Shown in pieces: positions 1 to 8,395 of a stretch of DNA of 64,000 nucleotides. The translations under genes and the position numbers were made by a program. This DNA is from Runella sp. CRIBMP (GTDB lineage: Bacteria > Bacteroidota > Bacteroidia > Cytophagales > Spirosomataceae), in contig NZ_JAAAKZ010000002.1 in the NCBI RefSeq assembly GCF_009905605.1, positions 186,001 to 250,000 of the forward strand, given 5' to 3'. Positions within the stretch are counted from its first letter, which is position 1. Each line of letters opens with the position of its first letter. The notes under the pieces were generated by a model. It was not told the origin of the DNA, made no database searches, and was given only the letters and a program-made list of their open reading frames with translations.

Positions 1-11
1 TAAAACATTCA

Positions 12-46
12 AAAATAAGGAGTGAGTTGAACCCACTCCTTATTTT
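12..46 (-). terminator. terminator of the TPR gene
   Basis: A 13-bp inverted repeat (arms 12-24 and 34-46, G+C core flanked by A/T runs) lies directly after the stop codon of the minus-strand TPR gene. It fits a rho-independent terminator. Confidence 0.6.
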
Positions 47-47
47 A

Positions 48-1487
48 TTATTTTGTTTCTTCACAAACAATTTTCTTTCCTTCAAATTCTTTCAAAATGA
101 CATCCAATTGTTTCAGTGTTTCGACAACGGCTTCTTCTTCTTTAATCGCCTTGGCCTTTGTAAAATAAGGATGTGATTGCTTGAATTTACCGCAAACCTT
201 AGGTTCTAGGTCTTTGCCTTTTGCATTATACTCCTTCATGTCCATGGCATCTACTTCTCTTTTCATTTCAACTGCTTCATTGAAATAAAATACACCCATG
301 TTAAAAAGTGCATCGTAATTGTTAGGATCCGCCTTGAGTGCTCTGTCATAAGCGGATTTTGCACCTTCACGGGCCTTTGTGAGTTTTGCATTAAGTTCTG
401 CAATTTTTGCTGAAGGATCTCCTAGTTTGGCAATTTCTTCTTTTGTCTTAACCAACTCTGCTTTTGCTTCTTCTAAGGCAACTTTATTTTCCTTCTGCTT
501 TGCTTCAACCTCTGCTTTCTGACGTTTCAAATCAGCATTTTTTGGTTGTTTTGCAATTAATCCAGCAATTCTTTTTACTTCGTCCGCAAAAACTTTATCG
601 GTCTCTTCAGCTTCTTTTATTTTCCGATCAACCCCACTTGTTTTTTTAGATGTTTCGGCTAATTTTCTGATTTCTGCCGTAATCTGTTGTACTTCATTGT
701 CGTTCAAAATACCCAGGTTAAGTGCATATTGCGCGTTTTTGGGATCTAGGTCAATCAATTCATTCAGACCAACTTTGGCTTCTTCTAAACGTTGTGTGTC
801 TAAAAGCACATTGACGCGCTCGGCTTTAAAGGATGTTTTGCTTGCAGGCAATATTTCCATTCCTTTATCCAAGATTGCGAGTGCTTTGTCGTTCTTCTTT
901 TCGATACGGTACAATTGGGCTAACAAAGCGAAGTTCCCAGCGTCCTTCCCTCCTTTTTCGATGTATTGCTCCATCATGGTCGCAGCAATGTCATTTTTCT
1001 GACTCTGCATGGCACTGTAAGCTCCGTATAAAGGTGCCAGCGTATCCTTCGGATTCACTTCCTGTGCTATGTTAAAAAATTTAATTGCCTCATCGTACTT
1101 TTTGGTTTGGAATTTCTCAGCACCTTGTTTTACAAGTGACGTTCCCAAGTTCACACCACTATCATCTGTTCCTCCTGTCAGAAACTTCTGAGCTTCTTTT
1201 GTCACCTTACCTGGTTTTGCGGCATCTACTTCTACTGCTTTTTTAAATGACTCATAAGCCACTAAAGCAGCACTTGAATCCATTTCAGTATAGAGACGGG
1301 CGATTTCATCATACAATTTGCCCCGATCTAGCCAAGTGCTCGATTTTGCACCTGCTTTGGGGTCTGTGATAGCTTTGTCGCTTTTTTCTTTTTCTTTCTT
1401 TTTCTGTTCAAGTACTAATTTGTCTACCTGAGAAAAGGCAGAAATAGCAAAAAAACTAAAAGCAGATGTTACGATCAACTTTTTCAT
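48..1487 (-). CDS. exported TPR/coiled-coil protein
   Basis: A 479-aa protein that begins with a Sec signal peptide (MKKLIVTSAFSFFAISAFSQ). TPR-like helical repeats follow at about residues 120-260. A Lys/Glu-rich coiled coil occupies about 270-375, and one more TPR containing ALKADPNNYDALFNMGVFYF follows. The start is the methionine of the signal peptide. The protein is probably periplasmic or attached to the outer membrane as a scaffold, but no enzymatic motif is visible and the exact role is unknown. It stands alone downstream of gyrA, with 165 bp between them, and ends at a hairpin terminator. A lone -7-like element (TAATTTTG, complement of 1603-1610) lies upstream without a well-placed TTG. 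Confidence 0.8.
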   Translation of the reverse strand: MKKLIVTSAFSFFAISAFSQVDKLVLEQKKKEKEKSDKAITDPKAGAKSSTWLDRGKLYDEIARLYTEMDSSAALVAYESFKKAVEVDAAKPGKVTKEAQKFLTGGTDDSGVNLGTSLVKQGAEKFQTKKYDEAIKFFNIAQEVNPKDTLAPLYGAYSAMQSQKNDIAATMMEQYIEKGGKDAGNFALLAQLYRIEKKNDKALAILDKGMEILPASKTSFKAERVNVLLDTQRLEEAKVGLNELIDLDPKNAQYALNLGILNDNEVQQITAEIRKLAETSKKTSGVDRKIKEAEETDKVFADEVKRIAGLIAKQPKNADLKRQKAEVEAKQKENKVALEEAKAELVKTKEEIAKLGDPSAKIAELNAKLTKAREGAKSAYDRALKADPNNYDALFNMGVFYFNEAVEMKREVDAMDMKEYNAKGKDLEPKVCGKFKQSHPYFTKAKAIKEEEAVVETLKQLDVILKEFEGKKIVCEETK

Positions 1488-1652
1488 TTTGAGGTAAGTT
1501 ATTAAGTTTAAAATTTGAGCAAAAAACGGGATAAAAATTGACTTATTGTTGATTGAATAAATTTAAAAAAAAGGATAAGAGAGCAGATTGTTGGATAAAT
1601 AACAAAATTATACCCTAAAATCTACTTTCTTATCACAAATATATCATCCAAT

Positions 1653-4172
1653 CTAGGCTTCGATTGGTGGTTCGGGGGCAGCTGCGCCTCCCTCTTCACT
1701 TCCATCAATAACCGCTTCTTCTGATTCTATACGGGTAACGGATGAAATCTCGTCGCCCTCGTTTAATTTAATCAACCGCACTCCCTGGGTGTTTCGGCCC
1801 GCAACGCGTATTTCAGTGACTGACATACGAATCGCGATTCCTGATTTATTGATAATCATCAAGTCATCACTATCCGAGACTTCTTTGATTGCCACCAGAC
1901 TTCCGACTTTTTCCGTAATATTCAGCGTTGTTACACCTTTAGCGCCTCGGTTGGTCTCACGGTAATCTTCAATCTGTGATCGTTTACCGTATCCATTTTC
2001 CGATACAACCATAAGTTGTTTTTCCAAATTACTAACACACAGCATTCCAATCGCTTTATTTGTGGTTCCTTCACCACCCAATTCGATTCCCTTCACCCCA
2101 GCAGCAGTACGGCCCATTGGACGAACTCGGCTCTCATGGAATCGAACAGCCTTCCCTTCCTTTGAAGCAATAATAATGTGGTTGTCTCCATTGGTCAGTG
2201 CCACATCCAATAAACGGTCACCTTCATTGATTGTAATGGCCGCAATACCGTTGGCACGTGGCCGCGAATAGGCTTCCAACAATGTCTTTTTGATGGTGCC
2301 GTCTTCAGTACACATGATGATGTAATTATTGTTGATATAATCAGCATCACTTAAAGTACGAACATTGATGACAGCTCTTACTTTATCACCCGACTCAATG
2401 TTTATGAGGTTTTGAATGGGGCGACCTTTCGCCGTTTTTGAACCTTCAGGGATTTCGTATACTTTGAGCCAAAACAACTTGCCAAATTCCGTAAAAATCA
2501 GCAGATAGTTGAGCATAGTTGCCGAGAACAAATGCTCCGTAAAGTCATCATCTTTGGTAGTAACCCCTCTTGAGCCAACTCCTCCCCTGCCCTGCGTACG
2601 GTACTCGCCGATTGGGGTACGTTTTACGTATCCTTGATGCGAAATGGTAATCAACATTTCTTCATCCGCAATCATGTCTTCATCCGCAAACTCTTCGGCG
2701 GCGTATTCAATTTTTGAGCGACGGGCATCACCGTAGCGAGCTCTCAAATCAGTAAGCTCGTCTTTGATGATCTGGAACTTACGAACTTCGTTGGCTAAAA
2801 TATCCTGTAAATCAGCAATGAGCTTCATCAATTCCTCGAATTCGGCGATGATTTTGTCGCGCTCCATTCCCGTAAGGCGTTGTAAACGCATCTCCAGAAT
2901 AGCCCGGGCTTGAGGCTCACTCAAACTGAACTGTTCAATCAGACCATTCCGGGCGGTTTCGGGGTCACGGGCGCTACGAATCAATTTAATGACCGCGTCT
3001 AGGTTATCGAGGGCAATCAATAATCCTTGTAAAATATGGGCCCGTTTTTCTGCTTCCCGAAGGTCGTACTGAGTACGTCGGGTGATCACTTCCACCCGGT
3101 GCTCCACGTAATACTTTATCAAATCTTTCAGGTTCAACAACGCAGGGCGGCCTTTTACCAAGGCAACGTTATTGATGCTAAATGATGATTGAAGGGGAGT
3201 AAACTTATAAAGGTGATTTAAAACAATATTGGGAATACTATCTTTTTTCAACTCAAACACAATGCGAATCCCGTCACGGTCTGACTCATCACGGATGGCA
3301 GAAATCCCATCCAAACGTTTGTCATTGACCATATCAGCAATCCGTTTGATCATGTCTGCCTTATTGACCATGTACGGAATCTCGGTAATCACAATTTGCT
3401 CACGCCCTGTCTTTGTTTGCTCAAAAGTAGCCACTGCACGCATCACGACCCGTCCTCTTCCTGTCTCATAAGCAGACCTAACTCCCTGATATCCATAGAT
3501 AATAGCTCCCGTAGGAAAGTCAGGGGCTTTGACGTATTGTATCAATTCTTGAACAGTGATAGAATTGTTATCAATGTAAGCGATGGTCCCATCAATGACC
3601 TCCGTAAGGTTGTGAGGGGCCATATTGGTGGCCATACCTACGGCAATACCCGAAGAACCGTTTAAAAGTAGGTTGGGCAATTTGGCGGGTAATACGGTCG
3701 GCTCTTCATCAGAATCATCGTAGTTAGGCTGAAAGTTAACGGTCTCTTTATTGATGTCTTGCAACATCTCTTCGGCAATTCGTTTCAGCCTTGATTCTGT
3801 ATAGCGCATGGCAGCGGGGGAATCGCCGTCCAAGGAACCAAAGTTTCCCTGACCATCAACCAGCATGTAACGAAGTGACCAAGGTTGCGCCATACGCACC
3901 ATGGTATCGTAGATTGAAGCGTCGCCGTGAGGGTGATACTTGGCCATAACGTCACCTACGGTACGGGCCGATTTTTTATAGGGGCGATTGTGCAAAAAGC
4001 CCGATTCAAACATTGTATAAAGCACCCGACGGTGAACAGGCTTTAATCCATCGCGGGCATCAGGGAGTGCACGAGAAATAATGACCGACATTGAATAATC
4101 AATGTAAGCCGTACGCATCTCATCCTCAATGTTAATAGGAATAATATTACCGGTGTTTTCTGACATAAACAA
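1653..4172 (-). CDS. gyrA: DNA gyrase subunit A
   Basis: This is the 839-aa breakage-reunion subunit of DNA gyrase, which introduces negative supercoils together with GyrB. The N-terminal winged-helix/tower domain holds the catalytic tyrosine in AAMRYTE (Y124). The C-terminal beta-pinwheel carries a GyrA box, [10 protein letters not shown], which separates gyrase from topoisomerase IV. The quinolone region reads [11 protein letters not shown] (80-90), so the residue matching E. coli Ser83 is Ala85, as in Mycobacterium tuberculosis GyrA. An alternative start two codons later (MSENTG) is equally possible. A good promoter lies 19-49 bp upstream. The C-terminus ends in an acidic tail typical of the phylum. 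Confidence 0.97.
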   Translation of the reverse strand: MFMSENTGNIIPINIEDEMRTAYIDYSMSVIISRALPDARDGLKPVHRRVLYTMFESGFLHNRPYKKSARTVGDVMAKYHPHGDASIYDTMVRMAQPWSLRYMLVDGQGNFGSLDGDSPAAMRYTESRLKRIAEEMLQDINKETVNFQPNYDDSDEEPTVLPAKLPNLLLNGSSGIAVGMATNMAPHNLTEVIDGTIAYIDNNSITVQELIQYVKAPDFPTGAIIYGYQGVRSAYETGRGRVVMRAVATFEQTKTGREQIVITEIPYMVNKADMIKRIADMVNDKRLDGISAIRDESDRDGIRIVFELKKDSIPNIVLNHLYKFTPLQSSFSINNVALVKGRPALLNLKDLIKYYVEHRVEVITRRTQYDLREAEKRAHILQGLLIALDNLDAVIKLIRSARDPETARNGLIEQFSLSEPQARAILEMRLQRLTGMERDKIIAEFEELMKLIADLQDILANEVRKFQIIKDELTDLRARYGDARRSKIEYAAEEFADEDMIADEEMLITISHQGYVKRTPIGEYRTQGRGGVGSRGVTTKDDDFTEHLFSATMLNYLLIFTEFGKLFWLKVYEIPEGSKTAKGRPIQNLINIESGDKVRAVINVRTLSDADYINNNYIIMCTEDGTIKKTLLEAYSRPRANGIAAITINEGDRLLDVALTNGDNHIIIASKEGKAVRFHESRVRPMGRTAAGVKGIELGGEGTTNKAIGMLCVSNLEKQLMVVSENGYGKRSQIEDYRETNRGAKGVTTLNITEKVGSLVAIKEVSDSDDLMIINKSGIAIRMSVTEIRVAGRNTQGVRLIKLNEGDEISSVTRIESEEAVIDGSEEGGAAAPEPPIEA

Positions 4173-4190
4173 AAATTAAATGCTTTTGTA

Positions 4191-4221
4191 CAAAAATACA
4201 CCAAATACTTTATAATGGCAA
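4191..4221 (-). promoter_or_regulatory. promoter of gyrA
   Basis: On the minus strand a -33 TTG (complement of 4219-4221) is followed, after exactly 20 bp, by the -7 element TATTTTTG (complement of 4191-4198). This matches the Bacteroidota sigma-A consensus TTG-N17-23-TAnnTTTG. The leader to the gyrA start would be about 12 nt. Confidence 0.6.
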
Positions 4222-4223
4222 AA

Positions 4224-4454
4224 CTAGCTCCTCTTACGCCGTCTTTCGTTTGCCTGCTCTCTTTTTTCGGCCGAAGTTCTCGGCTTTCCAAAGAAATGGG
4301 GCTTGGGAAAAGTGCCTCTCCCACGCACAATACTCCTTCCATGACTATGCTCATGACGCACTTTGCAGCCTTTGATTGGACATTGACGATACCAACATCC
4401 CCCAACCCCAAAACCACACATCAATACCAACAAAATGGACAGCCTTTTATTCAT
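4224..4454 (-). CDS. small basic lipoprotein, unknown function
   Basis: A 76-aa protein with an N-terminal lipoprotein signal whose lipobox is GVGGC (Cys20). The mature part is rich in Cys, His, Arg and Lys (CPIKGCKVRHEHSHGR), suggesting metal or nucleic-acid contacts, but no family function is known to me. It lies on the same strand just upstream of gyrA, and the gyrA -33 element follows its stop codon by only 2 bp, so the two genes probably have separate promoters. A plus-strand ORF covers the same bases but has no signal or family features. The lipobox makes the minus-strand reading the better choice. Confidence 0.6.
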   Translation of the reverse strand: MNKRLSILLVLMCGFGVGGCWYRQCPIKGCKVRHEHSHGRSIVRGRGTFPKPHFFGKPRTSAEKREQANERRRKRS

Positions 4455-4593
4455 TTTAAAGCAATGTTTTAAAATGGGTCACCTTCTTTTTAAAAGTGAA
4501 AGTACAAAAAAGTTATTAGAATGATGCCTTCTTAATATGGGCAGATCCCAAAAGAGAGACAGCGCATGTAGGTTCAAAGTAGTTAAAAACAAC

Positions 4594-4617
4594 AAGCCGA
4601 TACTTTCGTATCGGCTT
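4594..4617 (-). repeat. hairpin repeat, left copy
   Basis: A perfect 10-bp stem with a TTTC loop, identical to the tRNA-Thr terminator hairpin at 6103-6126; the identity runs on to the GAGCC that follows. On the minus strand it precedes GTTGTTTTT. Before the IS inserted, the two copies lay only about 80 bp apart, so this looks like a tandem duplication of the tRNA 3' flank. Confidence 0.7.
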
Positions 4618-4638
4618 AGAGCCGAAGTTGCTGATTGA

Positions 4639-4646
4639 CATTTGCC
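4639..4646. repeat. target site duplication, left
   Basis: CATTTGCC directly abuts the left inverted repeat and is identical to 6074-6081 at the right end. Confidence 0.9.
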
Positions 4647-4716
4647 GGATCAAACCCAAAATTTGTGGAGAGCGTTGGATTTTTTTAGGTTTGTGTTTTA
4701 ATCAACCCTATCTGTT

Positions 4717-5079
4717 TTGGAAAGTTTCCTACCTTTAGTAGAGTACCTCTTACCTGATTTTATCGTATCTTACTACGAATTACTCAAAGTTGAACCTGTA
4801 TCGAATGTGCTTCATATCTACCTCCAAGAGAAGAATTATGAAGAATCAGAGCTTTCCGGGAAGAACTTATTATCGAAAGGTTTTCTGCCTGAGATTACGA
4901 TTCAAGACTTTCCCATTCGAGATAAACGGGTATTTCTTCATATCAAGCGCCGTCGCTGGCTTAATACCACTACTGGAAAAGTAGAACAACGGAATTGGAA
5001 TCAGGTAGGCCAAGGCACGCGAATGACACAGGAATTTGCGTCTTTTTTAAAAGAGATACATCGATACGACTCCAAATGA
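4717..5079 (+). CDS. IS transposase, N-terminal part (orfA)
   Basis: This 120-aa reading frame starts at TTG and resembles the separate N-terminal region found in ISAon1-type elements. It is a basic, probably DNA-binding segment (for example KRRRWLNTTTGKVEQRNW) that would recognise the inverted repeats. It ends with TGA at 5077-5079. The catalytic frame is shifted by +1 and is already open from 5051, so the two parts overlap by about 29 bp and may be joined by frameshifting or coupled reinitiation. No ATG is available in this frame after the upstream stop at 4699. Confidence 0.8.
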   Translation: MESFLPLVEYLLPDFIVSYYELLKVEPVSNVLHIYLQEKNYEESELSGKNLLSKGFLPEITIQDFPIRDKRVFLHIKRRRWLNTTTGKVEQRNWNQVGQGTRMTQEFASFLKEIHRYDSK

Positions 5080-5212
5080 TACCCATACCATTGGGCGTTT
5101 TTACGGAGTCAACGGTAAAAATCTACTGCGTCAGTACAAAGATTATCAAAGCGGATTTAGGCAATGGGATCAAAAGCATCATGCCAAACAATGGCTGCTG
5201 TATGCTCAAAAT

Positions 5213-6040
5213 ATGGGTACGCATCTTTCGATTGATGAGACGTCCCTGTCGGATGGTGAATTGTATACCATTCTTACCAACAAAGCTGCCAAGGGTAGAA
5301 GCGGCATTATAGCTGTTGTGGCAGGAACGAAAGCGGAAACAGTCATTGAGATTCTTCGGAAAATTCCCCTGAAAACGCGCAAAAAGGTAGCCGAAATTAC
5401 GTTGGATATGGCGGGCAATATGGCTTTAATCGCTAAACGCTGTTTTCCTTCTGCCACACAGGTAACTGACCGATTCCATGTACAGAAATTAGCTTCGGAA
5501 GCCTTACAGGAAATCAGAATCAAGTATCGTTGGCAAGCCATTGAGGCAGAAAATGAGGCTATTGAGCAAGCAAAAGCCACTCAAACACAATACCGGCCGG
5601 AAGTGCTTTCCAATGGCGATACAGTGAAACAGTTATTGGCCCGCAGCAGGTATGTACTCTACAAAAAAGACTCAGATTGGACAGAAAGCCAGAAGCAAAG
5701 GGCCGAACTGCTCTTTGAGCGCTATGCTGACTTGAAAAAAGCTTATGAATTAACCATGTCTTTGAGTCATATCTTTGAGAATACCCACGATAAACTGTAT
5801 GGATTGGCACGACTCGCCAAATGGCACGAGAAAGTACGTCAGTCCGGATTTAAAGCCTTTAATACGGTGGCGCGCTCCATCCAAAACCACTATGAGACGA
5901 TTCTTAATTACTTTGATAATAGAAGTACTAATGCTTCTGCCGAATCCTTCAACGCTAAAATCAAAGCGTTCAGAAGTCAATTCAGAGGGGTAAGAAACAT
6001 AGAATTCTTCCTGTATCGGCTAACTCAGATATATGCTTAA
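5213..6040 (+). CDS. IS transposase, catalytic part (orfB)
   Basis: This frame carries the DDE catalytic domain of ISL3-type transposases. The likely triad is D8 in SIDETSL, D65 in EITLDMAGN and E244 in NASAESFNAK, with VTDRFHVQKLA typical of the family between them. The coordinates start at the first ATG, but the frame is open back to 5051 and the upstream residues (including DYQSGFRQWDQKHHAK) are clearly part of the protein. The real product therefore probably starts in orfA and crosses by a +1 shift near the orfA stop. The frame is intact to its natural stop, 10 bp before the right inverted repeat. Confidence 0.85.
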   Translation: MGTHLSIDETSLSDGELYTILTNKAAKGRSGIIAVVAGTKAETVIEILRKIPLKTRKKVAEITLDMAGNMALIAKRCFPSATQVTDRFHVQKLASEALQEIRIKYRWQAIEAENEAIEQAKATQTQYRPEVLSNGDTVKQLLARSRYVLYKKDSDWTESQKQRAELLFERYADLKKAYELTMSLSHIFENTHDKLYGLARLAKWHEKVRQSGFKAFNTVARSIQNHYETILNYFDNRSTNASAESFNAKIKAFRSQFRGVRNIEFFLYRLTQIYA

Positions 6041-6073
6041 TCTAAGTTGCTCCACAAATTTTGTACTTGATCC

Positions 6074-6081
6074 CATTTGCC
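6074..6081. repeat. target site duplication, right
   Basis: CATTTGCC directly abuts the right inverted repeat and is identical to 4639-4646. Confidence 0.9.
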
Positions 6082-6095
6082 GCCTGAAATGAGCA

Positions 6096-6126
6096 ATAAA
6101 AAAAGCCGATACTTTCGTATCGGCTT
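6096..6126 (-). terminator. terminator of the tRNA-Thr pair
   Basis: On the minus strand a perfect 10-bp stem with a GAAA loop (6103-6126) is followed by seven T residues. It starts two bases after the 3' end of the second tRNA-Thr. Confidence 0.85.
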
Positions 6127-6128
6127 AG

Positions 6129-6201
6129 AGCCCCCAGCCGGGATCAAACCAGCGACCTACTGATTACAAGTCAGTTGCTCTATCAGCTGAGCTATGGAGG
6201 C
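6129..6201 (-). tRNA. tRNA-Thr (anticodon UGU), second copy
   Basis: A 73-nt cloverleaf. The acceptor stem GCCUCCA pairs with UGGGGGC and the discriminator is U. The anticodon stem ACUGA/UCAGU carries the loop CUUGUAA, giving anticodon UGU, which reads ACA. The T-loop is GGUUUGAUCCC. CCA is not encoded. It is identical to the copy 39 bp upstream. Confidence 0.96.
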
Positions 6202-6240
6202 TTTTTCTATTTGTTTAGAGTGTAAATAGTAACACTTTGG

Positions 6241-6313
6241 AGCCCCCAGCCGGGATCAAACCAGCGACCTACTGATTACAAGTCAGTTGCTCTATCAGCT
6301 GAGCTATGGAGGC
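6241..6313 (-). tRNA. tRNA-Thr (anticodon UGU), first copy
   Basis: Same 73-nt sequence and fold as the copy at 6129-6201. It is promoter-proximal. The two tRNAs are surely co-transcribed, with 39 bp between them and one terminator after the second. Identical tandem copies point to recent duplication or gene conversion. Confidence 0.96.
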
Positions 6314-6383
6314 AATATTCACGAATAATTTATCTTTAATGATTCAGATGGTGGAGCGTTAAAGACATTCTTATTTCGTGGTG

Positions 6384-6414
6384 CAAAAGTAGTATTTTCT
6401 ACTACTTTACACAA
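6384..6414 (-). promoter_or_regulatory. promoter of the tRNA-Thr pair
   Basis: TTG (complement of 6412-6414), then 20 bp, then TACTTTTG (complement of 6384-6391), an exact match to the Bacteroidota consensus. It is the only promoter-like site in the gap after the DUF349 gene. Confidence 0.65.
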
Positions 6415-6431
6415 ATTTAGTTTACTTTTTT

Positions 6432-8309
6432 TTACAAAGCTTCGCGAATAATTTTCAATTGATGCTTAAAATCAGCCAGTTGCTTTTGGGCTACTTCGAT
6501 TTTTTTCACGAACTCTGCACGAACTTTCTCGCCATTTTTAGATCGGCCAAAGAATTCGATGTTATTTTGCCAAATCGTCAAATCGTTTTCAATTTGCGTC
6601 ATCCGGCGGCGGATATCCATTTCTTTGCGTTGGAGACTGCGTGATGATTCGCCATCGGCCACCATCGACACTTCATTTTCAAGGATAACCTGCTCACGCT
6701 CTTTAGAAGAGAGTTTCCCGATAGCACTCACGTACGCATTGACCGCATCAATATAACGCTTGTTGATGGCCTGCATATCTTTCTTTGGTACAAATCCAAT
6801 GCCTGCCCATTCTGATTTGAATGCATTCAAATCACTTAAGCTTGCTTCGCCAGCTTTTGCCCCTGATTCTATTTTTTCACAAAGTGCTTGTTTTTTGGTG
6901 AGGTTTTCAACAAACTCTTTCTCTACTTCAGAATTCTTAGCCCGTTTACGGTCAAAATAGGCATCACAGGCTTTCTTGAATCGGTCAAAAATAGAATCTT
7001 TAAATTTCTCAGGAACTTGCCCTATCTGCTTCCATTGTTTTTGAAGCGCAATCACTTTATCGGTATTGGAAGAGGAGTCTTCACCTGCTGCCAAAATTCC
7101 TTCAACTGCTTCGCAAAGTTCTGTTTTAAGTTTCAGGTTTTGTTCGCGCTTGGCTTCCAGTTGACGGAAGAACTCTCCTTTGTTGTGAAAAAACGTTTTG
7201 AGGGTTGCCCAAAACTTTTTGCTCAACTCACGACCTTCGTCACGCAACATCTGTCCTTTGGCATTTACCCATTGCTCTTGAAGTGCTACCACTTCTTTGG
7301 TCTTTTCGTTCCACTCATTAATGCTGCTGGAAGTAAATGCCGTAAACGGAACCAATGCCTCGTATATCTTGGATTTGATTTCGTAATTTTGGGAAAGCAA
7401 CTGTTTTTGATCCTCCGTTTGGGCACGACGCGCATCGTATAGTACATCCAAAGCTGACTTCATACGTTGCCAAAGCAACTCTTGCTCCGCTTTTGGTCCT
7501 GGCCCGATGTGTTTGTATTCCTCAAAATGTGCATTTGCTTCCTCCAACACACCCCGACTGAGGGCTTTACCTTCCAAACTTTTGGCAAGCGCTTCTACCT
7601 TTTCAACTAATTCACCCTTGAGCTGCAAGTTTTTCTTGCGATCAAGTTCTTTAAGTTCAAAATAAATATTGCGGTTGCTGTAATATCGATCAATCAACGC
7701 GTGGAATGTGGCCCAAAGCGTGCTGTTGTGGGGAGACGCAATGTTTCCTGCCGATTTCCACTCGTCTTGGATTTTCTTAAATTCTTGCCAACTTGTTGCG
7801 GGATTCATGGAGTTTGCCTCATCGGCATCAACCAATTCACGCAGGCGTTGGAGGAGTTGAGTCTTAACCGTAAAGTTTTTATCTTTCGATTTCTCTAAAT
7901 CCTGAAAGTAATGATTCTTAACATCCTTAATTTGGCGGTATAGGGAATCAAAACGCTGACTTAGATCATCTGGTTTGAACTCAAAACCCTCATCTGAGCC
8001 TGTTTCAGCAATATAGCGTTGTTCGGCCTCATCACGTTCTGTCTTTTTGATTTGGTCGAAGAAAACTTTTACTTCTTTGAGAATTTCGTCTGTTCGCTTA
8101 AAATCAGCGGGTTTGGCCCCCTCACTTTTGGCAATTACCAGTTGATTTTCTAATAAATTCACAAACCCCTTCTTATCAAGTTGAGTATAATCAACTGACT
8201 GTTCTTCAACCACGTCAAGTTCTTCCATGGCTGCAACACTCTGCTGAGTGAGTTGTTCGCTTTCGCTTAATTCTGCTCCGTCGTTAATCATCGTAAATGT
8301 GGTAGTCAT
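6432..8309 (-). CDS. DUF349 coiled-coil protein
   Basis: A 625-aa, highly charged, almost fully helical protein. Successive DUF349 repeats cover about residues 140-530, recognisable by recurring W-x-x-[IV]-G motifs such as EFKKIQDEWKSAGNI, ALQKQWKQIGQVPEKF and AFKSEWAGIGFVPKK. No signal peptide or membrane helix is present, so it is cytoplasmic. The family is widespread in Bacteroidota, but its molecular role is not established. A nucleic-acid or cell-envelope link is only speculation. A -7-like TATTTTTG (complement of 8322-8329) lies close upstream without a well-spaced TTG. Confidence 0.88.
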   Translation of the reverse strand: MTTTFTMINDGAELSESEQLTQQSVAAMEELDVVEEQSVDYTQLDKKGFVNLLENQLVIAKSEGAKPADFKRTDEILKEVKVFFDQIKKTERDEAEQRYIAETGSDEGFEFKPDDLSQRFDSLYRQIKDVKNHYFQDLEKSKDKNFTVKTQLLQRLRELVDADEANSMNPATSWQEFKKIQDEWKSAGNIASPHNSTLWATFHALIDRYYSNRNIYFELKELDRKKNLQLKGELVEKVEALAKSLEGKALSRGVLEEANAHFEEYKHIGPGPKAEQELLWQRMKSALDVLYDARRAQTEDQKQLLSQNYEIKSKIYEALVPFTAFTSSSINEWNEKTKEVVALQEQWVNAKGQMLRDEGRELSKKFWATLKTFFHNKGEFFRQLEAKREQNLKLKTELCEAVEGILAAGEDSSSNTDKVIALQKQWKQIGQVPEKFKDSIFDRFKKACDAYFDRKRAKNSEVEKEFVENLTKKQALCEKIESGAKAGEASLSDLNAFKSEWAGIGFVPKKDMQAINKRYIDAVNAYVSAIGKLSSKEREQVILENEVSMVADGESSRSLQRKEMDIRRRMTQIENDLTIWQNNIEFFGRSKNGEKVRAEFVKKIEVAQKQLADFKHQLKIIREAL

Positions 8310-8395
8310 CGCTTAGATTTGCAAAAATAATAATAATGACCGTTTTTCGATGTTTCAAAACCGGTTTTTCAATTTTAAATCTAAATTAACCCAAA

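Larger units (their letters stand above)
4647..6073 (+). mobile_element. intact insertion sequence, ISL3/ISAon1-like
   Basis: A 1427-bp element with imperfect terminal inverted repeats of 24 bp (4647-4670 and 6050-6073, 21/24 identical, ending GGATCAA). It is flanked on both sides by the 8-bp direct repeat CATTTGCC (4639-4646 and 6074-6081). An 8-bp duplication is the known habit of ISL3-family elements and agrees with the ISL3-type DDE domain in the second frame. Two overlapping frames encode the transposase. The perfect duplication and open frames suggest a recent and possibly still mobile insertion. It sits in the non-coding stretch behind the tRNA-Thr terminator and disrupts no visible gene. 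Confidence 0.92.

Noticed and set aside
4215-4472. Plus-strand ORF of 85 aa across the small lipoprotein gene
   Set aside because: It has no signal or family motif, while the minus strand has a clear lipobox and a fitting position before gyrA.
4618-4646. Possible decayed tRNA next to the left hairpin
   Set aside because: Alignment to the tRNA-Thr 3' half gives only about half identity and no T-loop, so it is not callable as a tRNA.
5206-5580. Minus-strand ORF of 124 aa inside the IS
   Set aside because: It is the complement of the transposase DDE frame and has no independent features.
6888-7442. Plus-strand 184-aa ORF within the DUF349 gene
   Set aside because: Shadow frame of the coiled-coil coding sequence; no start context or domain.
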